Positions 33,713-41,276 of a stretch of DNA of 64,000 nt are shown piece by piece. The DNA is taken from the NCBI RefSeq assembly GCF_006912135.1, contig NZ_VIRS01000030.1:27872-91871 (forward strand), given 5' to 3'. The position numbers and the translations under genes are program-made. Every line of letters begins with the position of its first letter. The stretch's first letter is position 1. The notes under the pieces were generated by a model. That model did no database searches. It saw nothing but the letters and a program-made list of their open reading frames with translations, and was not told the origin of the DNA. This DNA comes from Cryptosporangium phraense. GTDB taxonomy: Bacteria > Actinomycetota > Actinomycetes > Mycobacteriales > Cryptosporangiaceae.

Positions 33713-33936
33713 CGGAACCCCCTGCGTACCCCGAGCGCATCGTCCGGCACACATACCCCCGGCCGGAGACCGCGAATCTACCCTTGACTGCCTAGGCTGG
33801 CTCTCGGAAAGCCGAAGAAGATCCCGATCCGCGACGGCCGGGTCATACTGTCGTTATACCGGGCGGAATCTGTCCTGTGACCTGTCAGCGCTGACCATCC
33901 GTGCCGGGGCGGCCGAATGCTCAGTGCGCGTGGGGC
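33713..33936. other. 224-base gap upstream of the Hsp90-TIR-like gene
   Basis: No gene seen. It must contain the promoter of the two-gene minus-strand cassette; no clear -35/-10 pair stands out. A perfect 12-base palindrome GTCAGCGCTGAC lies at 33884-33895 and might be a regulator site. Confidence 0.4.
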
Positions 33937-34581
33937 TCAGAGCCAGCGGCGGACTCCGCCGTGGCCGGAGCAGGTTCCCTGGCGGTGTTGGCTGTAGCTG
34001 TACGAGCCGTCCTCGCACTGGGCGCTGGCGCGGGCCGGCTCGGATCCCGGGCGGTGGACGCAGTTGCCGTTGGAATTGACGTAGTAGTCGCCTCCGCAGG
34101 CCGAGTAGTCGTCCGCGGGCGGTCGGGCAGCGGCCGTCGTACGCCCGGGTGCCGGTCGCTTCGTCGGTGGGTCGACGACGACCGGCTCGTTCGCCGGGAG
34201 GCCTTCGACGGCGAGGTCCTGGACGGCGAGGTTTCGGACGGCGAGGTCTTGGACAGCGAGGCCGCCGACGGCGAGGTCAGCGACGGGGAGGCGGTCGGCG
34301 TCGTCGCCGGGAGGACGGCTTCCTGTGATCGCGGTGCCGCCGTCGTAGCGGCCGCCGAGTACAGGCCGCCGGCGGTGGGCGTGGTGGTGACCGCGGTCTT
34401 CGCGGTCCCGCCGGTGAGCGCCGCACCGACCACCCGGAAGAGGATGCACCCCTGAGAACAGCAGGGCCGATGATCTGGCCGATGTCGCGGCGGTCTCGGC
34501 GCCCGGTAAGGAGCCCCCCACCCGCCACGCCGCGGATCGAACGGGCGAAACGAAACAGCGCACCGGGTGTCCCCTATCCAC
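33937..34581 (-). pseudogene. DUF3761-domain protein, reading frame doubtful (possible frameshift)
   Basis: The C-terminal 55 residues clearly encode a DUF3761 domain: ACGGDYYVNSNGNCVHRPGS and CEDGSYSYSQHRQGTCSGHGG, with conserved cysteines. Upstream in this frame the protein is Arg/His-rich and unlike the family. A second minus-strand frame over about 34170-34450 gives the Thr/Ser/Pro-rich linker (TAKTAVTTTPTAGG, TSPSETSPSRTSPSK) that normally precedes such domains. A frameshift within the 15-base repeats at 34206-34280 is therefore likely, either real or a sequencing error. DUF3761 proteins are usually secreted and of unknown function. Confidence 0.5.
34206..34280. repeat. 15-base imperfect tandem repeat
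   Basis: Five units of the type GGACGGCGAGGTNNN inside the linker region of the DUF3761 gene. It is a plausible slippage site that could explain the apparent frame change. Confidence 0.7.
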
Positions 34582-34657
34582 TGTGGCCGGAAGCGCCTGT
34601 CCGGGCGTGGCAGTCGACGTGCTCGGCTAGCGTGGTCTGGACGATCGGAGCACACAG

Positions 34658-35095
34658 ATGCGTAACGCCGAACTGGCAAAGCTCGACGGGCTGATCGGTG
34701 AGTGGGCGACGACGCTGTCCGACGCCTGGTTCCTCGACGCCGGCGTCGTCGTCCTGGGCACGACGAGCATCGCCCGGCTGGGGGAGTCGCTGCTGATCAT
34801 GCGCACGATGCTGCCCGGCCGCAGCGAGAGCTCCGAGATGACGTTCGTGATCGGGCGCAGCGACCCGAACGACACGTTCGTCGCGCTCTACGAGGACGAG
34901 CGGGGCGTCTGCCGCGAGTTCGCGATGCGGTTCGACGAGGAGCACTGGACGCTCTCCCGCGAGGACCCCGACATGCACCAGCGCTTCCTGGCCGACGTGG
35001 AGGGCGACCGCGTCTTCGGTCGCTGGGAGGCCTCCGACGACGAGGGTGCGACCTGGCGCAAGGACTTCGACCTGACGTTCGAGCGATCCGCCTGA
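34658..35095 (+). CDS. DUF1579-like small protein, unknown function
   Basis: A 145-residue soluble protein, probably a beta-barrel of the lipocalin-like kind. It begins MRNAELAKLDGLIGEWATTL, as seen in DUF1579-type proteins, with alternating strands (EMTFVIGRSDPNDTFVALYEDERG, HWTLSREDPD, RVFGRWEASDDEGATWRKDFDLTFER). ATG 34658 follows a GGAG ribosome site. No partner gene is obvious; it converges on a zinc-ribbon gene 5 bases away. Confidence 0.65.
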   Translation: MRNAELAKLDGLIGEWATTLSDAWFLDAGVVVLGTTSIARLGESLLIMRTMLPGRSESSEMTFVIGRSDPNDTFVALYEDERGVCREFAMRFDEEHWTLSREDPDMHQRFLADVEGDRVFGRWEASDDEGATWRKDFDLTFERSA

Positions 35096-35100
35096 GACCG

Positions 35101-35361
35101 CTAGAGCCACTCACCCGCGTACAGCTCCAGATGCCCGCAGCGCTGGCAGCGGAACGCCCGGATCGCCCGGCGGGGCTTGCCCATCCGGCGCGCCCCGCCG
35201 AAGATCCCGCGCTCGAGCGGCCCGGGAATCCAGCGGGAGAAGCCCTGCGAGTACTCGCCCGAGTCCTCGACGAACCCCTCCTCGATCGCCGGGTTGCCGC
35301 ACGCCGTGCACCCGAACCCGACGAACTGCCCCGCTGGTGCGTCCCCGTTCCCGGTCGTCAT
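35101..35361 (-). CDS. Small zinc-ribbon protein
   Basis: An 86-residue protein with two CxxC pairs, CTACGN near residue 20 and CQRCGHLELY near residue 75, which could together bind one zinc. The middle is basic and aromatic (GFSRWIPGPLERGIFGG). The ATG at 35361 was chosen; the frame extends ten codons upstream without a better signal. Function unknown, perhaps nucleic-acid or protein binding. Confidence 0.7.
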   Translation of the reverse strand: MTTGNGDAPAGQFVGFGCTACGNPAIEEGFVEDSGEYSQGFSRWIPGPLERGIFGGARRMGKPRRAIRAFRCQRCGHLELYAGEWL

Positions 35362-35391
35362 GCCCCGAGTATCACGCCGCCTGTCCACCCT

Positions 35392-35451
35392 CCGGCGAAC
35401 GCCCGCCTGGCGGCGGCCCCGCCGGCGAACGCCCGCCTGTCGGCGGCCCCG
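35392..35451. repeat. 30-base tandem repeat, two copies
   Basis: Two adjacent 30-base units (35392-35421 and 35422-35451) differ at one base, followed by a degraded third. They lie between the zinc-ribbon gene start and the amidase stop. The units are rich in CGCC/GGCG and could fold into hairpins. Confidence 0.85.
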
Positions 35452-35469
35452 CCGTCGGACGTCCCGCCG

Positions 35470-36894
35470 TCAGACCCCCACCGGCGGACGTCGTCCGGCC
35501 CATGGCAGCTCGACCTCCAGCAACCCCGCCACCTGGAGCAGCAGATCCTCTCGCCACGGCGCGGCCACGAGCTGCACCCCGACCGGCAGCCCGGTCGCCT
35601 CGTCGAACCCGACCGGCACCGAGATCGCCGGCATCCCGGTCACGTTGAACAGCGACGTGAACACCGCCATCGGGTAGCTGTTCAGCAGCGGTGACAGCGC
35701 GCCCCCGCCCCGCCAGAACCCGACCGGCGGCGGCAGGCACGCCATCGTCGGCGTGACCAGCAGGTCGAACCCGGCCACGAACCCCTCGACGATCCGCCGC
35801 GAGAAGACCTGGGTGTGCTGCACGGCCTCGGCGTAGGTCCACGAGTCGGTGGCCCGCGCCTCCTCCCGCAGCACCCGGTTGTGCGGTTCGACCCGATCCG
35901 GGTCGGCCAGCGGTATCCCGGCCGCGCCGATGTTCCAGATCGTCGTGAACGCCCCGAGCAGTTCCTCGGCCGGCGGCAGCGGCAGCGTCTGGTCCACCGG
36001 ACAGTGGCCGGCCGACTCCAGCGCGCGCAGGATCGCCGACACCGCGGCCACGCAGGCCGGGTCGACGTCGATGCCCTCGATCGGCGACCCGGTCAGGGCC
36101 CCGACCCGCAACCCGCGCGGGGCCGGCGTCCGCATGGACAACCGGAACGACCCCCAGGGGGTCGGAGGCGACCACCAGGCGCCCGGGTCGTGGCGCGCGA
36201 GCACGTCGAGCGCGGCCGCGGTGTCGGCGACCGTGCGGGTCACGACGCCGCTGGTCGCGAAGCCCTCGACCAGGACCGTCCCATTGGTGATCCGGCCGCG
36301 GGTCGGCTTCAGGCCGACCAGGCCGGTGCAGGAGGCCGGCACCCGGATCGATCCGCCGCCGTCCTCGGCGTGCGCGATCGGCGCCATCCCGGCCGCGACC
36401 GCGACCCCAGCACCGCTGGACGACCCGCCCGGCGTGCGGTCCGGATCCCACGGGTTGCGGGTGATCCCGAGGGTCTCGTTCTCGGTGAACGGCACCGCGC
36501 CGAACTCCGACGTCGTCGTCTTCCCGAGCAGCACGAACCCCGCCTCGAGGAACCGCTGTACGACGGGCGAGGACGCGTCCGCCGGAGTCCGGCTCGCGCC
36601 GGCCGACCCGTACGACGTCGGCCAGCCGGCCACGTGCACCAAGTCCTTGACCGGCAGCGGGACGCCGTGGAACGGCGGCAGGTCGTCGACCGAGTCGGCC
36701 CGGACGACCGCGTCGGCGGCGGCGGACGCGGCCTTGCGGACGTCCTCGTCGGCGCGGTGGCAGAACGCGTCGAGGGTGGGGTCGAGCGCGTCGATGCGGT
36801 CGAGGTAGCAGTCGGCGACCTCGACCGGGCTGACCTCCCGGCGGCGGATCGCGGCGGCGAGGTCGAGGGCGGGCGTGAACGGATCGATCGTCAT
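35470..36894 (-). CDS. Amidase signature family enzyme (GatA-like)
   Basis: A 474-residue Ser-cisSer-Lys amidase. Lys83 lies in GVPLPVKDLVHVAGWPTSYG. The Gly/Ser signature TPGGSSSGAGVAVAAG (residues 154-169) supplies the cis-Ser. The nucleophile Ser182 is in AHAEDGGGSIRVPASCTGLVGLKPTRGRI. The protein is full length. No gatB or gatC neighbour exists, so a catabolic amidase is likelier than a tRNA amidotransferase subunit. It diverges from an AraC-type regulator that may control it. Start ATG 36894. Confidence 0.92.
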   Translation of the reverse strand: MTIDPFTPALDLAAAIRRREVSPVEVADCYLDRIDALDPTLDAFCHRADEDVRKAASAAADAVVRADSVDDLPPFHGVPLPVKDLVHVAGWPTSYGSAGASRTPADASSPVVQRFLEAGFVLLGKTTTSEFGAVPFTENETLGITRNPWDPDRTPGGSSSGAGVAVAAGMAPIAHAEDGGGSIRVPASCTGLVGLKPTRGRITNGTVLVEGFATSGVVTRTVADTAAALDVLARHDPGAWWSPPTPWGSFRLSMRTPAPRGLRVGALTGSPIEGIDVDPACVAAVSAILRALESAGHCPVDQTLPLPPAEELLGAFTTIWNIGAAGIPLADPDRVEPHNRVLREEARATDSWTYAEAVQHTQVFSRRIVEGFVAGFDLLVTPTMACLPPPVGFWRGGGALSPLLNSYPMAVFTSLFNVTGMPAISVPVGFDEATGLPVGVQLVAAPWREDLLLQVAGLLEVELPWAGRRPPVGV

Positions 36895-36964
36895 GGATCC
36901 AGGCTGCGGCGCGGGTGCGGACGGGTATTGGAGAAATGTCGCCGGGTCCTCGTAGCCTGGCTTC

Positions 36965-37783
36965 ATGGGCGCAGCCGAGTCGCTCCGGGCCGCCGCCGCC
37001 ATCTGGGACATCGCCACGCCGACTCCCGGCCGGCTGCCGGGCGTCCGCATGGCCGGGTTCCGGGAGCGCCCGGCGGGCGCGGTCGACCTGCAGGTGATCC
37101 CGTACCCGGCGGTGACCGTGATCGTCGACCTCGGCGAGGGACTGCAGGTCGATCACGACGGCGGCCGGGAGAGCGGGGCGGTCGTCGCCGGGCTCGCACC
37201 CGGCGTGCTGCGCGGTGGTGGCCGGGACGTCGAATGCCTGCAGGTCCGGCTGTCGCCGGTCGTCGCGCACGCCGTGCTCGGGGTTCCGTCCGGCGCCGTC
37301 GTCGGCCTCGCCGACCTGTGGGGACGCTCGGCCGCGCGCGTTTCCGGGCGTCTGCGCGCGGCGCGGACGTGGGACGAGCGGTTCGCGATCGTGTCGGCGG
37401 CGCTGGGGGAGCGGGCCGAGCGCGGCCGGGCGGTCGATCCCGAGGTCGCGTTCGCCTGGCGGCAGCTGGTGGGCAGCGGCGGGCGGGCGCGCATCGACGA
37501 GCTGGCGACGCGAGCCGGATGGGGCCGCCAGCGGCTGTGGTCCCGGTTCCGCGCGCAGATCGGGCTCTCGCCCAAGCGGGCCGCCCAGCTGATCCGCTTC
37601 GACGTCGCCGCGCACCGGCTGGCCGGCGGGGCGTCTCCGGCCGCGGTGGCCGCCGAGGGCGGGTACGCCGACCAGTCGCATCTGCACCGGGAGGCGCGCG
37701 CGTTCGCCGGCCTGACGCCGGCCGCGCTGGCCGCCGCGCCCTGGCTGGCCGTCGACGACGTGGCCTGGGCCTACCGCCGCTGA
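36965..37783 (+). CDS. AraC-family transcriptional regulator
   Basis: A 272-residue regulator with a C-terminal AraC/XylS DNA-binding domain (about 165-260: ARIDELATRAGWGRQRLWSRFRAQIGLSPKRAAQLIRFDVAAHRL and VAAEGGYADQSHLHREARAFAGLTPAAL). The N-terminal 150 residues are a beta-rich sensor similar to other actinobacterial AraC proteins. It diverges from the amidase gene across 70 bases, so amidase control is likely. A strong hairpin terminator follows immediately. Confidence 0.9.
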   Translation: MGAAESLRAAAAIWDIATPTPGRLPGVRMAGFRERPAGAVDLQVIPYPAVTVIVDLGEGLQVDHDGGRESGAVVAGLAPGVLRGGGRDVECLQVRLSPVVAHAVLGVPSGAVVGLADLWGRSAARVSGRLRAARTWDERFAIVSAALGERAERGRAVDPEVAFAWRQLVGSGGRARIDELATRAGWGRQRLWSRFRAQIGLSPKRAAQLIRFDVAAHRLAGGASPAAVAAEGGYADQSHLHREARAFAGLTPAALAAAPWLAVDDVAWAYRR

Positions 37784-37790
37784 GCAGCGG

Positions 37791-37830
37791 CAAGGCCCGG
37801 AGAGCGGTGGGGGGCGCGCTCCGGGCCTTG
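37791..37830 (+). terminator. Hairpin terminator after the AraC gene
   Basis: A perfect 12-base stem CAAGGCCCGGAG (37791-37802) with CTCCGGGCCTTG (37819-37830) around a 16-base G-rich loop, starting 7 bases after the stop codon. Confidence 0.8.
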
Positions 37831-37910
37831 TGATTCCCAGGTTCGCGCGGATCGGCGGCCGGGTCGATCGGGGTGAGAACGAGCGGGGTGTTCGTCGGCA
37901 AACAGTGTCC

Positions 37911-37957
37911 GTCAACATTGGTTGACGCGGCCGGGTGCGTCAACTACGGTTGACGGC
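37911..37957 (+). promoter_or_regulatory. Twin identical operators and leaderless promoter of the DUF998 gene
   Basis: Two copies of GTCAAC-N4-GTTGAC (37911-37926 and 37939-37954), centres 28 bases apart. A -35-like TTGACG (37922-37927) and -10-like TACGGT (37945-37950), with a 17-base spacer, fall inside them. The predicted RNA start coincides with the ATG at 37958, which has no ribosome site, so the message is probably leaderless. The arrangement suggests tight repression by a dimeric regulator. Confidence 0.7.
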
Positions 37958-38662
37958 ATGACGGTACTGACTCGCGTGGCCGCCGCGACACCGGAGCGGC
38001 CTGAATCCCGGCGACCGAGCCGGCTACTCACCGCGGGCCTGGTGGTCGGCCCGCTCTTCACGCTCGCGTACCTGGTGGAGGGTGTCCTGCGTGGACACGG
38101 CTACTCCGCGGTCCGCCATCCGGTCAGCTCGCTCGCCCTCGGCTCGCGGGGCTGGGAGCAGACGCTGAACTTCCTCGTCGCCGGGATGCTGGTGCTCGTC
38201 TTCGCGGTCGGGTTGCGTCGGAGCCTGCGCGGTGCGCCGGGGGCCGGACGCGGCCCGGGCGCGGTCGCGTTGCCGGTGCTGGTGGCGATCTGGGGGATCG
38301 GGCTGCTGGGCGCGGGGGTGTTCCGGACCGACCCGGTCGGTGGGTACCCGACCGCGGCGAGCCCGGTCACCTGGCACGGGCAGCTGCACGACCTGGCGTT
38401 CTCGCTGCCCGGTTTCCTGGCCCTGGCGCTGGCGATGTTCACCGCCGCCTCGGTGTTCGCCCGGCGTCGCTCGCCCCGGATGGCGCTGTACTCGGCGTTC
38501 AGCGCGGTCGCGTTCGTCGTGCTGTTCGGGTTCGCGACCAGCGGCTTCGGCGGCGCCGACCCGTGGGTCGACGCCGCCGGCCTCTGGCAGCGGCTCTGCG
38601 TGACGGTGGGCTGGGGCTGGCTCGCCGTCCTGGCCGCTCAGCGTCGGACTAGCCGGCGCTGA
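37958..38662 (+). CDS. DUF998 family membrane protein
   Basis: A 234-residue integral membrane protein with six hydrophobic helices. The DUF998 features are GHGYSAVRHPVSSLALGSRGW after helix 1, the FRTDPVGGYP loop and HGQLHDLAFSLPGF. Function is unknown; family members often sit beside TetR or MarR regulators. The start at ATG 37958 is supported by the promoter placing the RNA start there. It converges on the hydrolase gene, overlapping by 14 bases. Confidence 0.85.
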   Translation: MTVLTRVAAATPERPESRRPSRLLTAGLVVGPLFTLAYLVEGVLRGHGYSAVRHPVSSLALGSRGWEQTLNFLVAGMLVLVFAVGLRRSLRGAPGAGRGPGAVALPVLVAIWGIGLLGAGVFRTDPVGGYPTAASPVTWHGQLHDLAFSLPGFLALALAMFTAASVFARRRSPRMALYSAFSAVAFVVLFGFATSGFGGADPWVDAAGLWQRLCVTVGWGWLAVLAAQRRTSRR

Positions 38663-39374
38663 TCAGGTGGCGGGAGAAGAAGCGGACCGCGCTGTCGACC
38701 TCGAACCTCGGCACGTCCGCGTGGCCGCCCGAGCTCGCGTGCAGCGTCTTCTCCTTCGACCCGAACGCGTCGAACAGCGACAGCCCGGACTCCCGGGTGA
38801 TGTGCTCGTCGTCCCACTGGTGCAGGAACTCGATCGGGACCGTGATCTGCCTGGCCGTCTCGACCAGCGTCTCACCCCAGAAGACGCCGAGCACGGCCGC
38901 GGAGATCCGCGGCTCGGCCGCCACCAGCGGGACGCCGATCGCGGTGGCCAGTGCGATCCCGAGGTAGCCGACCGGCCCCTCGGGATCGATCGCGTCGAGC
39001 ACGGCCCGCCACTCCGGGACGGCCCGTTCGGCGAGGTCGCCGTTGAACCGCGCGACGATCTCGCCGACCGGCTCGCCGGCCGTCATCGCCTCCCGCATGA
39101 GCGCGATCTCGCGCTCGTCGAGCCCCGTGCGCGGGCGGCCGCCGTGCGCCGGGGCGTCGAGCGTGACGACGTCGAAGCCGCCGTCGAGGACGAGCCGGTG
39201 GGCCCGGCCGACCATGCCCGGGGCCCGCTTGTGCTGGCCGCCGCCGTGGCCCATCAGGACGAGCGGCGCCTGGCCGGGCTCGGGCCGGGTCGTCCAGAGG
39301 ATGCCCGGGACGTCGCCGAGCCGGAATTCACGTTCGACGACACCGTTCGAGGATGTCTCAGCGATGAGTTTCAT
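38649..39374 (-). CDS. Alpha/beta-hydrolase-fold protein lacking the nucleophile serine
   Basis: A 241-residue alpha/beta-hydrolase with an oxyanion-type loop LVLMGHGGGQHKR and a C-terminal Asp/His region (LHQWDDEHITRESG, ASSGGHADVP). The nucleophile elbow, expected as GxSxG, reads YLGIALATAIG with alanine in place of serine. By sequence it should be catalytically dead as a hydrolase or use another mechanism. ATG 39374 follows GGAAGG. A very short open frame with a perfect ribosome site lies about 50 bases upstream. Confidence 0.82.
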   Translation of the reverse strand: MKLIAETSSNGVVEREFRLGDVPGILWTTRPEPGQAPLVLMGHGGGQHKRAPGMVGRAHRLVLDGGFDVVTLDAPAHGGRPRTGLDEREIALMREAMTAGEPVGEIVARFNGDLAERAVPEWRAVLDAIDPEGPVGYLGIALATAIGVPLVAAEPRISAAVLGVFWGETLVETARQITVPIEFLHQWDDEHITRESGLSLFDAFGSKEKTLHASSGGHADVPRFEVDSAVRFFSRHLISAG

Positions 39375-39408
39375 GGTGATGCCCTTCCGAAGCGCTGAGG
39401 GCGCCCCG

Positions 39409-39426
39409 GATGACATCTACGTCATC
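39409..39426. promoter_or_regulatory. Inverted repeat upstream of the hydrolase-like gene
   Basis: Perfect 6-base arms GATGAC-ATCTAC-GTCATC. It overlaps the end of the short 17-codon open frame and could be a regulator site or a leader hairpin. Confidence 0.4.
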
Positions 39427-39475
39427 GCGCATCCGTGCCGAAGCGGACGAGCGCCCGTACCGATTCAACGTTCAC
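39422..39475 (-). CDS. Candidate 17-residue leader peptide with perfect Shine-Dalgarno
   Basis: GTG at 39475 starts the frame MNVESVRALVRFGTDAR and stop. It is preceded eight bases earlier by GAGGAGG (39484-39490 on the plus-strand numbering), within GAGGAGGTGA, the strongest ribosome site in this neighbourhood. It sits between a TetR gene and the hydrolase-like gene on the same strand. It could be a regulatory leader peptide, a real microprotein, or the vestige of a longer gene. No Trp/His/Leu runs typical of attenuators are present. Confidence 0.4.
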   Translation of the reverse strand: MNVESVRALVRFGTDAR

Positions 39476-39537
39476 GGGTCTCACCTCCTCGGGTAGGTCA
39501 CGGCGCGCAGGACGCTACCAGGCCCCGCCGTGGGTGC

Positions 39538-40164
39538 CTACTCGGTTATCGACGCGATCACCGCGGCGGCGCGGTCGACGTCGGTGGCGACGGCGGCGCG
39601 GAGGTCGGGGTCGGTCAGGTGGCGGGTGAGGCTGTCGGCCTGGACGCGCCAGAGGCCGGTGACCGCGATCGCGGTAATGCGCGCCTCCGGTGCGCCCCGG
39701 CCCCGGTCGGTCAGGAAGCCAGTGGCGACGTCCGTGAGGCGCTCGGTCATGTCGTGCTGGTAGGCGCGCAGGCCCGGCGTGCTGACCGCGAGCTCCCGGA
39801 ACCGGCGGAGCTGCTCCCGCGCGCCGGCCGGATCCTCCTGGCGCTCCAGCCAGCCGGCGAGCGCGTCCAGTTCGGCGTCGAGGACCGTGCGGGCGGCGTC
39901 CAGCAGGTCGGCGTCCGCAGTGGAGAGCAGGCGTTGCAGGGACGTGAGCGTGTCGTCGAACCGGTCGAGGAGCAGGGCCTCCTTGGTCGGGAAGTAGTTG
40001 AAGACGGTCTTCTCGGAGACGTCGCAGGCGGCGGCGATCTCGGTGACGCGGACCGCGTCGAAGCCACGGTCGAGGAACAGGCGCGTCGCGGTCGACGACA
40101 GCCGCGCGCGCAGCGCGCGCTTCTTCCGCTCGCGCAGGCCGGGCTGCCAGTCGACGGTCTCCAC
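39538..40164 (-). CDS. TetR-family regulator
   Basis: A regulator of about 208 residues. The helix-turn-helix is TEIAAACDVSEKTVFNYFPTKEALL, and the C-terminal half is a helical ligand domain. GTG 40164 (VETVDWQPGLRERKK) is preferred; GTG 40185 is also in frame and neither has a strong ribosome site. It diverges from a DUF1772 gene with a gap of about 50 AT-rich bases, so it probably represses that gene and itself. Confidence 0.88.
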   Translation of the reverse strand: METVDWQPGLRERKKRALRARLSSTATRLFLDRGFDAVRVTEIAAACDVSEKTVFNYFPTKEALLLDRFDDTLTSLQRLLSTADADLLDAARTVLDAELDALAGWLERQEDPAGAREQLRRFRELAVSTPGLRAYQHDMTERLTDVATGFLTDRGRGAPEARITAIAVTGLWRVQADSLTRHLTDPDLRAAVATDVDRAAAVIASITE

Positions 40165-40211
40165 GGGAGAACAGTCTACGGTCACTGGAAAAGTACTGCT
40201 ACTGTAAATTT

Positions 40212-40640
40212 ATGCTGCAGGTGCTCGGAGTGGTGCTGGCCGGCCTTCTCGCCGGTGAAGAGTTCATCGTTCGGTACGGCGTCCAACCGGCGTTGCGCTC
40301 GCTGGACGACCGCGCGCACCTCCGGGCGCGGATCGCGCTGGTGCGGAGCCTCCGCGTGGTGGTGCCCGCGCTGATGATCCCGACCGTGGTGCTGGCCGTC
40401 GCCGTGCTCGTGACGGCCGGCGGGGCCTACCGCTGGCTGGGTACGGCCGCGCTCGTCGCGTTCGTGCTGATCTCGCTCCTCGGCACGGTGCCGATCAACA
40501 TGAAGGTCGTCGACTGGGACGACGGCGCTCCGCCCGCGAACTGGCGCGCGACGATCCGGCGCTGGGAACGTCTGGACGTGGCCCGCTCCAGCGCGGCGAT
40601 CGTCGCGTTCGTACTCTTCGCCGCGGCCCAGGCCGGCTAG
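40212..40640 (+). CDS. DUF1772 family membrane protein
   Basis: A 142-residue protein with four hydrophobic helices. The DUF1772 (anthrone-oxygenase-like) features are LAGLLAGEEFIVRYGVQPALRSL near the N-terminus and LLGTVPINMKVVDWDDGAPPANWRATIRRWERLD near the C-terminus. Some fungal relatives oxidise anthrones, but bacterial members are uncharacterised. ATG 40212 follows an AT-rich sequence with no ribosome site, suggesting a leaderless message. Its stop overlaps the convergent TetR stop by 4 bases. Confidence 0.85.
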   Translation: MLQVLGVVLAGLLAGEEFIVRYGVQPALRSLDDRAHLRARIALVRSLRVVVPALMIPTVVLAVAVLVTAGGAYRWLGTAALVAFVLISLLGTVPINMKVVDWDDGAPPANWRATIRRWERLDVARSSAAIVAFVLFAAAQAG

Positions 40641-41203
40641 CGGCGGCGGCGCGGGGCGATCAGGCGCAGGCCCGCGTCGAGCAGGTGCGCACCGAGCTCC
40701 GCGTCGGTCAGCTCGGCGAAGTCGGGGCTCGCGGCCGCGGCCACGATGCCGGTGAGCGCGACCGCCGACGCGACCTCCTCGGCCGGTCCGGCGTCCGGCC
40801 CGACCAGCACCGCCGAGATGCGGTCGGCGATCTGGTCGAAGTCCGGCCGCTCGGTGCGCACGACGCGCAGCACCGCGACGTCGTCGTAGAGCAGGGTCAG
40901 CAGCACCCGGTGGCCGATCACCAGGTCGACGAACGCGCTCAGGAACGCCCGCGCCCTGGTCGCTCGCCCGCGCCGCGTCTCGGCTTCGCCGAGCGTCAGG
41001 ACGAGCTGTTCGATGGCGGGGGAGACGACGGCGAGGACGATCTCGTCCTTGGTCTTGAAGTGGTAGTAGACCGCGGCCTTGGTGACGCCCATCGCGTCGG
41101 CGATCATCTGCAGGGACGTGCCCTCGACCCCGTACTGCGCGAATTGGGCCAGAGCGGCGTCGATGACCCGTTGTCGTCCGTCGCGGGTCACGGTCGTTGT
41201 CAC
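40637..41203 (-). CDS. TetR-family regulator
   Basis: A 188-residue regulator. TRDGRQRVIDAALAQFAQYGVEGTSLQMIADAMGVTKAAVYYHFKTKDEI is a canonical TetR DNA-binding domain, and the C-terminal part matches TetR_C groups with LVIGHRVLLTLLYDDVAVL. GTG 41203 is chosen because an AGGA lies five bases before it. The 73-base gap to the downstream-facing hydrolase gene gives no clear target; it may control itself or distant genes. Confidence 0.88.
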   Translation of the reverse strand: MTTTVTRDGRQRVIDAALAQFAQYGVEGTSLQMIADAMGVTKAAVYYHFKTKDEIVLAVVSPAIEQLVLTLGEAETRRGRATRARAFLSAFVDLVIGHRVLLTLLYDDVAVLRVVRTERPDFDQIADRISAVLVGPDAGPAEEVASAVALTGIVAAAASPDFAELTDAELGAHLLDAGLRLIAPRRRR

Positions 41204-41276
41204 AAGTCCTCCCAGCTCGTGGGCAATGCTAGGAGGGCCGACACCCGTCGTCAACGCCCGGGGGCTAGCCGACCGG

